From Thunnus maccoyii (lineage: Eukaryota > Chordata > Actinopteri > Scombriformes > Scombridae), in NCBI RefSeq assembly GCF_910596095.1, contig NC_056533.1, positions 8,741,001-8,805,000 on the forward strand: a stretch of 64,000 nucleotides of DNA, written 5' to 3'. The position numbers and the translations under genes were made by a program. Below the pieces are notes generated by a model. The model ran no database searches, was not told where the DNA came from, and was given only the letters and a program-made list of their open reading frames with translations. Position 1 is the first letter of the stretch. Every line of letters starts with the position of its first letter. This document shows positions 58,245-64,000 of this stretch, one piece after another.

Positions 58245-60894
58245 CTACAGGAAACAACAAGAGTCATGATTTCTCCTGTATAACATATGCAGTTTATCTG
58301 CATATGTAGGCTTTCCTGCCATTGATGATCTTGTTTGAGTCATTCATTTTCCTAGACTTGCTGGTTACACTATAAGTATGGTAACTGGTCATTCTTGGCA
58401 AGAGTGAGATATTTATGTTTTCATGATATATTCTGCTGCAGTAGAAAACATTTTTGAAGAGAGCGATGAGAGTAATCTAAACAGTAAAGTTGCAGACCAT
58501 AAACTAAAACAATGAGCTAATAAACATGTTACTCTGTAGATCTGAGGACAACTGTGCTGTTATATGCCGGATTATTTCTTGGCAGAAATAGCCTGCTACA
58601 TAACCCCCCATTAAATCACAAATTTTTGTTTTTACACCACAGTTTTTGCACATATTCCACAAACAAACAAGATAAGATGTTAATTAATGAGCTTTAGAGT
58701 TGCTGGAAGGCGTATTTCCAGCAACAAGCTAAGCTGTTTCCCGCCATTTCCAGTCTTAATGCTAAGCTAACTGGCTGCTATCGGTTCCTTCATATTTACT
58801 GTGCAGATATGTTAGTGGTATTAACATTGTCAACTAACTCTTGGCAAGAAACCATATAACCATATTTTCCAAAATGTCAAACTATTCCTTTAACATCACA
58901 GAAGTTTACAATGACAAACTGGCCTCATAAAATGCACTTCTGATGATCACACACACACACACACACACACGCACTTCTGTTTCCATTACTTCAGAGGACA
59001 CTTCTTTACATTGACTAAAATTAATTTCCTGGAGACTTATCCTAACTTTAACCATAACCACCACATGCCTAACCTTAACCCTAACCCTAACATAATCCTA
59101 ACATGAGGAATACCTGGACCACACACACACGCAGTCTGCAGAAAACAATCAAACCTCATCAGTGGTTGCACTCTGTCCTATTGTCTCCCTGTCCAAGACA
59201 GCGTTATCTGCATCTGAAAAGCTGGCAAGGTTGTACTGCAGCTTTTTACAGTGCTGAAAGGCCTCCTCCCATGTCTTCATCTCCTGGACAAGAATCAGTC
59301 TGTCATCGGTACACAGGGCATAGTGGAGATGAGAGCAATTATCGCTTTCCAGTGTTTCATATGACATATACTTCAAAACACAATCCTCACCACTGTCTGG
59401 TTCATCTACAAGAACAAAGAGAGAGAGACTGACATGACACAGACAGCACTCTAGTAAACCTAATAATTACTTAATTTATTCTATAGAATATACTCATCCA
59501 ACAGTATTTGTTACATGCCTTTGACTGCCATGACCTCTGATGCTCAACCACCACTACCATGTTCAACAGCCCATTATTCTGAAACCCCAATTGTTTGGAA
59601 AACTTCCCATCGGACCAAAAGCCCATTAGAGCGAGGGCTCGTTATCCCGAAAACAAACGCCCACTGCTCCGAAAATACACACTCTCCCTGAAGTTTTTTT
59701 GCCCATATTATCTTAGTCTATTTTGACGTGCAAACACGAAGATACTGTTTACAAAATGCTTGATTTTTAGTGTATTTAGCCCTAATGGCAGTGTGTTCAT
59801 CCCCCCCATTCCCCAAAATGGGCCTTTGGAGCAATGGGCATTTGTTTTCGGGATAATGGGCCAGCGGACTAATGGATTTTGGATCCAATAGTACGTTTTT
59901 TGAACTATTGGGGTTCCAGACTAAAGGGCAATAGGCAGTACTAATGTTTACCAGGTATTGTTTAGGCATATTAGCATGCATAATTTGCTAATTACAACTA
60001 AACACAAAGTTCAGTTGAGGTTGATGGGAATGTTATTATTTTTGCGAGTATTTTAGTCATAAACCAACAATAGGACAGCTTTAAATTTTGACCTGATGAT
60101 GGTGATAATAGAAGAGTTTTGGGATCACCAAAATTATTAAGATTCATTGTATTGGTGCTGTGGATATACAGTACCAGTCAAAAGTTTGGACACACTTTCT
60201 CATTCAAGTGAAAAGAAAAAACACTAAAGAACACAAATTGCGCCAGAGGAAAAGTGAGTGGGATTCATCCTCTGGGGACTATGAGTCTTCATGGTAATCC
60301 ATTTATTAGTTGGGATATTTCAGTCTGGATTAAAGCAATAGTCTGACAATCAGCAGACCGACATTGTAATTCATTTGCCACTGGTGTGGCTAAAAAGTCA
60401 CATACATTCAAATTTCAATTGCATCAAGAATGGATGTATATAAGATCAACAGTGTTATTTCATTATTGCCACTAAATGACATTTAAATCCCTTAAATTGT
60501 GGAGTACATTAAAAGTAGAAAGTGCAGATTGAAACTGGACTTGAGTACAGCACTCAGTAAATATGATTTTTCCTTCAGACTCACCATAATCCCAAATGAC
60601 ATTGCTCGCATTCTCATCTCCTCTGGACCATTTCCATACACCATCTGAAGCCTGTCGATACAAACCGATCCAGCCATTATATGGTGCAAGCTTGACAGCC
60701 TCCCTTGTGTTTCTCATGGTGACCAGGTCAGTGTAGTAACGTCTGCAGTAGTACCGAGCAGACAACCAGGTCTTTAGAAAACGGACGTGGACAACCTTTG
60801 AAATGATCACGCTTGAAGCTTCCGCATACTGGAGAGCAGGGATGACGGAGAAGAGGAGGTGGATGAGGAGAAAACTGTAGATGTTTCTCTCCAT
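58044..60894 (-). CDS. Secreted protein with two C-type lectin domains, three exons
   Basis: Exons 60585-60894, 59155-59405 and 58044-58244 join in frame to 253 aa. Seen: a signal peptide (about 1-24, SFLLIHLLFSVIPALQ); CTLD1 (about 30-138) with C50, the WIGLY core at 75-79, EPD at 105-107, C112, C127 and C135; CTLD2 (about 139-246) with C156, the WVG core at 189-191, EWLWMGG, C215, C222, C237 and C245. There is no membrane segment after CTLD2, so the product should be secreted. CTLD1 lacks a clear WND and CTLD2 lacks EPN/QPD and WND, so classical calcium-dependent sugar binding is doubtful. Tandem-CTLD genes of this kind are numerous in teleosts and resemble pieces of mannose-receptor-like proteins. 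No specific orthologue is recognised. The first exon fuses signal peptide and half of CTLD1. Confidence 0.88.
58700..58893. mobile_element. Group A MITE, right half
   Basis: Starts abruptly and ends CCAAAATGTCAAACTATTCC followed by TTTAA, the group A terminus with TTAA at 58890-58893. Contains TTAATGCTAAGCTAACTGGC, matching the inner right arm of the other copies. Only one arm is present. Confidence 0.75.
58942..59105. repeat. CA tract plus telomere-like fish interspersed repeat
   Basis: A (CA)n run at about 58950-58970 is followed by TACTTCAGAGGACACTTC, TTTCCTGGAGACTTATCC and CTAACCTTAACCCTAACCC. The last block looks telomeric (CCCTAA) but belongs to a dispersed fish repeat that I recall having this ending, so it is not evidence of a chromosome end. 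Confidence 0.65.
59155..59405 (-). CDS. C-type lectin gene exon 2 (end of CTLD1, start of CTLD2)
   Basis: 251 bp after acceptor CTTGTAG, preceded by a CT-rich tract. It reads DEPDSGEDCVLKYMSYETLE, NCSHLHYALC, DDRLILVQEMKTWEEAFQHC and ends SATTDE. The donor must be GTTTGA, because the frame meets TGA directly after it and the next exon resumes with VWVGM exactly where the domain requires. This is a weaker donor than the usual GTRAGT. Confidence 0.85.
59568..59932. mobile_element. Foldback element with arms of about 110 bp
   Basis: The left arm (59568-59674) with GCCCATTATTCTGAAACCCC and TTATCCCGAAAACAAACGCC is mirrored by the right arm (59818-59932) with GGCATTTGTTTTCGGGATAA and GGGGTTCCAGACTAAAGGGC. 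The loop is about 143 bp and not coding. Arms have diverged but remain clearly complementary. Confidence 0.85.
59935..60395. repeat. Group C interspersed repeat interrupted by a Tc1 end
   Basis: Contains TTAGCATGCATAATTTGCTA, GAGGTTGATGGGAATG, TTTGACCTGATGATGG, GGGATCACCAAAATTATTAA and, after the interruption, ATTCATCCTCTGGGGACTAT and GATATTTCAGTCTGGA. Same family as at 9240-9545 and 10210-10690. Confidence 0.7.
60167..60235. mobile_element. Solo Tc1-type terminal inverted repeat
   Basis: TACAGTACCAGTCAAAAGTT followed by TGGACACACTTTCTCATTCA is the well-known end of fish Tc1-like transposons. No transposase or second end follows; the host repeat resumes with GCGCCAGAGGAAAAG near 60241. A remnant of an internally deleted or abortively inserted element. 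Confidence 0.8.
60585..60894 (-). CDS. C-type lectin gene exon 1 (signal peptide, first half of CTLD1)
   Basis: 310 bp, residues 1-103 plus one base, from MERNIYSF to VIWDY, donor GTGAGT. The ATG context is AAATCATGG. A TATA-like ACATAAAAAAG lies about 55-65 bp upstream on this strand (about 60950-60960), which would suit a short leader; unproven. Confidence 0.87.
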
Positions 60895-62332
60895 GATTTC
60901 TTCAGAGAAGCTTCAAAGTAGATGTGGGTCAATTTTCAGGCATATTTTTGCTTTTTTATGTATTCATCCATCCATCAATCCATTCATTCATTCATACAAG
61001 TCCACTGTCAGTCAGTAGCAGCATCACAATAAACAATCGCAGTCAAAACCACATTAAAGGTGGCTGTAGAGTCAAATTTTGCTGAAATGTTATGAGCACT
61101 CATAAGATAATAGTTCTATAACTGACTATCAGGCCAAACATTACATCAGTTTATCGTCTTTATTCTGGTAAACAATAGCTAAACATGAACTTTGCTGTAA
61201 GAGAAGGAATCCTTCTCACTACATTTATTAATAAACTGATCTTTCTCAGTATTCACACATTTAAAAATAAAGGCTTTGAACATTAATAAGATGAATATTG
61301 ATTGAAATCATTATTTTTGAAGCGCTTTATAGTACACCTTATAGTAAATATGTATCATTGAATTATATCATGCTATCACAACAGGGTGCAGAGCTTATTC
61401 ATTCAACCTTAATTTACACTTACTCACAAGACTGACTGAGGAACATGAGCTTTCTTTTTAAAGTACAGAAAATTTACAAATTGAAAATAAAACCATGCAC
61501 TTCATTTACAGTTATTTCCACACTTTGCAATATGCTTAAGTTTAGTATAGATGACTATGGGGGATTTAAACAATAACCCTGACACTTTTAGCAACTTTTT
61601 TCAAACAACCAAACCTGTTACTACAATTCAATTAAAAATACCTCATTCATCCCTCAAGGGGCAATTTGAATTATGTTGACACTCACCAGAAATTATGTCA
61701 CTGACAAATGCAGGAAGCTCAGAATAGTGGATTTTTTTGAAAAGAGAGGAGATGCTCCTTATTCAAAGACAAAGCTGACAGATGTGCTGACTATGTATTA
61801 TGTGGGAGCTTTGGTTACAGGTTCTCTCCACATTATCAGTGAGAGCCCTCATATTATACGGACCAATCAGAGCAGTGCGTAAATACAACTAAGATATCAA
61901 AAGTCTGAATCATTCCCCTAGACATAGTTTGAATACAGAGAAACTTCCAGTACCCAAACACACATTCAAACAAACAATATCTTTAATCACCTTAATCCTC
62001 ACAAGCAAATGTATTCGGTGATGCAAAGCATGCAGGGCGAGACCAGGGAGCATCCTTGTGTCCACAGTTCTCATCAACAGAAAAAACAAGCACTATTTTT
62101 GATTTGCCTTTTACATTTACGTCTAGATTTGCATATTGTTAATAGAAGATGTACACCAACCATACATCTGACTGACATGCTGAAAGCAGCGTCTCCAATC
62201 ACTGAGGCAGTCATAGTCCAGACGGTAAACCTCCAATGCAAAGGCATGTAGTTTGTGTAGTTTTTTTTTTTTTTTCATTTGTTTACAAGAATTAATTCAC
62301 TGAAATCAAACAACGTAATGATTCATGCCTAC

Positions 62333-62497
62333 GTAGCGCCCCAGTAGCCAAATGGTTAGTGCGCATGCCACATAATTGCAACGTCCCTGGTTTGATCGCA
62401 AAGGGGACCTTCGTTGCATGTCACACCCATCTCTCTGACCTTGTTTCCTGTCAAATAAAGGCAGAAATCCCCAAAAAATAATCTTAAAAAAAAAAAA
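62333..62497 (+). mobile_element. tRNA-derived SINE with poly(A) tail and target duplication
   Basis: The head TAGCCAAATGGTTAGTGCG is tRNA A-box-like and CTGGTTTGATCGC a worn B box. The body has GGGGACCTTCGTTGCATGTC and the tail AATAAAGGCAGAAATCCCC followed by A11. The flanks GATTCATGCCTAC (62320-62332) and GATCCATGACTAC (62498-62510) match at 11 of 13 bases, a target site duplication from LINE-type integration. Confidence 0.85.
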
Positions 62498-63341
62498 GAT
62501 CCATGACTACAGTTCATGCTACCATAGTTAGTAAAATTCTGGCAGTGACACATTTGCTGCAACAACTTGACCTGACATGTAATGTGAGTTTTGTGTTCCT
62601 TGTCATCGCACTGACAACTCTTGTACTGTGTTTAATTGAAGTAGTTGAGAGGTCAGTACCACATAGGGCATTGTGAGCATGTTAGCATGTTGTTCACAGA
62701 GCTGTTAGGTTGGCCTTGTTTTGATGAATTTGCAAATGTGTCTGCAGAATTTAGGTAAAAAGAACAGACAATGCTGCAAAGACCATAACTATCGGTAGGT
62801 TCACAGAGGCCCTGAAGAAGTTCAACTGCAGGAATAACTGTAACTTCATGGACGTTAACAATGCTCTTGTGACAAAATAATGTCACATCACCCTCGAACG
62901 GACTCAAACCACCAACCTCTAAGGTTGAACCTCTCTGCCAGGGTGCAAGTGGTCATCAGAAATGGTGTGTAATCCACAAATACTGCAGCCAAACTGAACT
63001 TTAAGATGAAGAAAAGTGTTTTCAGAGGTTTATGATACAGTAAAGTCTCATCTCTAGTGGGCTTCAGCCACAAACAGCAAGTAATTTACTCAGCACATCT
63101 ACAAATCTACAGAACTACTTGCTGTGTTACAGCATTGGTTCACAATCTCTTAGACCTGCAGGAGTGCAAATGTTTTATGTTATCGTGCTATTAATTGCAC
63201 TTCCTTTGTAAGGGGGATGTATAGCAGTCCCAGACTAGATGGGTAGAATGAAAAGCAGCCTTACTTTGAGTAGTGAAGATCAGAGTTTGTTATCATTGCT
63301 TTAAAGAGTCTTAAATATACTGGAAGCATAACTGTCAAGTG

Positions 63342-63415
63342 GGCATTGCTGGGATTTGAACCCTAGAATCTTCTGTTTATAAGACAGGTGCATTGACCTA
63401 TGAAGCTGCAGTGCC
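63342..63415 (-). tRNA. tRNA-Thr-like sequence, probably a pseudogene
   Basis: On the minus strand 74 nt fold as a tRNA: acceptor arms GGCACTG and CAATGCC pair at six of seven positions; the anticodon stem CCTGT/ACAGA pairs at four of five around loop CTTATAA; the T arm has GGGTTCAAATCCC. Overall wording resembles threonine tRNA with a CGT anticodon, but the anticodon position reads TAT and the D, T and acceptor stems each carry mismatches. It is therefore more likely a decayed tRNA copy or SINE head than a working gene. Confidence 0.45.
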
Positions 63416-64000
63416 TGCATGTAGAACCGGTCTAAAAACTAGTGCCTTGAATACTTTGGGGATCAAATATCAGATAGACTGAAGTTTCCTAGCGCTTATC
63501 AAATAACAGGATCAAGCATGACTTCAACGTTGGTAACAATGCTGAGGACATATACAGGCTTTTAGCTTGCATACAAGCCAACGATGGTTAGACATGTTGA
63601 ACCACTGAAGGCAAAGTGGGTGGATATACTCCATGTGATCTGATTTCCTCTTCAAGTTACAAACTTTCATAATACATTAAATACCAATCAAGTACAGTTT
63701 TGACAGTAGGCCTTAATGAAGAGAACCTTTCATTCATTTCAACCTAAATGAAATCAAATTATTCTAAATATGAAATCTATCGTTCTTATTATATCAAATT
63801 GTAAAGTAATTCAAACTTTTACCCATTTTTGTTTAGTTCAAATTTAACATACTTACTTATTTAACATTGTAAGTATGTTACTTATAGTAAATTGTTACTT
63901 ATTTAACATACAAATTACTTTTCATTATATTAAGATCTCATCAAATAATTTTAGTGATGGGTTTGAAAATTCATTGAAGTTTCTGCTCATACACAAACAT

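Larger units (their letters stand above)
58245..59154 (-). other. C-type lectin gene intron 2, largely repeats
   Basis: 910 bp. Contains half of a group A MITE (58700-58893), a CA tract (58952-58970) and a fish repeat with telomere-like CCTAAC units (58970-59105). Confidence 0.85.
59406..60584 (-). other. C-type lectin gene intron 1, built of nested repeats
   Basis: 1179 bp between donor GTGAGT and acceptor CTTGTAG. Almost all of it is repeat: a foldback element (59568-59932) joined directly to a group C repeat (59935-60395) that is itself interrupted by a Tc1-type terminal repeat (60167-60235). Confidence 0.85.
60895..64000. other. Intergenic region upstream of the C-type lectin gene
   Basis: Contains an ATTC-type tract (60955-60995), a short ATCCCTCAAGGGGCAATTT phrase like a LINE 3' end (61650-61670), a SINE (62333-62497) and a tRNA-Thr-like sequence (63342-63415). 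Otherwise AT-rich with no gene recognised; the last 300 bp is very AT-rich with repeated TTACTTATTTAACAT phrases (63849-63911). Confidence 0.7.

Noticed and set aside
59071-59099. Telomere-like CCTAACCCTAACC units
   Set aside because: Only a few imperfect units, embedded in a dispersed fish repeat; not a chromosome end or a fusion relic.
62640-63080. tRNA-like wording (GGTTGGTGGTTTGAGTCC on the minus strand)
   Set aside because: A B-box-like phrase is present, but no acceptor stem or A box pairs with it. It could be a worn repeat, so I did not call it.
1-64000. CRISPR arrays, bacterial operons, toxin-antitoxin or phage modules
   Set aside because: No regularly spaced repeats or compact operons exist. 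All firm genes are spliced vertebrate genes or a fish hatching enzyme.
1-64000. Endogenous retrovirus or LTR element
   Set aside because: No paired LTRs, primer-binding site or gag/pol/env reading was noticed on either strand.

Overview
The window is nuclear DNA from a ray-finned fish, most likely a percomorph teleost. The evidence is the gene content: spliced vertebrate genes with GT-AG introns, a one-exon choriolytic hatching enzyme, and a GnRH receptor that keeps a long cytoplasmic tail. Long CA/GT microsatellites and a dense mix of fish-type repeats (Tc1, L2/CR1-like and L1-like LINEs, tRNA-derived SINEs, hAT-like and TTAA-flanked MITEs) agree with this. Species cannot be read from the sequence.

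Layout. (1) Positions 1 to about 20.3 kb hold the 5' half of slco3a1 (OATP3A1) on the minus strand. Five coding exons, 384 codons in all, join in frame; the remaining 3' exons lie beyond the left edge. Intron 2 is 14.3 kb and repeat-rich. Exon 1 sits in CpG-rich DNA that is probably the promoter. (2) 20.3-25.4 kb is intergenic, with two MITEs lying almost back to back. (3) 25.56-26.35 kb is a complete, intronless astacin-family hatching enzyme (HCE type, 261 aa) on the plus strand, with a TATA box and a polyadenylation signal. (4) 26.6-41.2 kb is intergenic and repeat-rich. (5) 41.2-44.6 kb is a complete three-exon GnRH receptor of 433 aa on the minus strand. (6) 44.6-58.0 kb is intergenic, with a GC-rich segment, an L1 fragment and one weak immunoglobulin-like exon candidate. 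(7) 58.0-60.9 kb is a complete three-exon gene on the minus strand for a secreted protein with two C-type lectin domains (253 aa). (8) 60.9-64.0 kb is intergenic with a well-bounded SINE and a tRNA-Thr-like sequence.

The four genes belong to unrelated processes (organic anion transport, egg-envelope digestion, reproductive endocrinology, lectin-type recognition). Nothing in the sequence suggests they work as a unit. I found no CRISPR array, operon, rRNA or obviously new multi-gene system. The most informative non-gene signals are repeat structures with readable insertion boundaries (two hAT-like elements with perfect 8-bp target duplications, a SINE with a 13-bp duplication, several foldback elements), a microsatellite that serves as the polypyrimidine tract of an slco3a1 splice acceptor, and a near-perfect 76-bp hairpin. 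All functional statements come from reading motifs and recalling families; no alignment or expression data were available.
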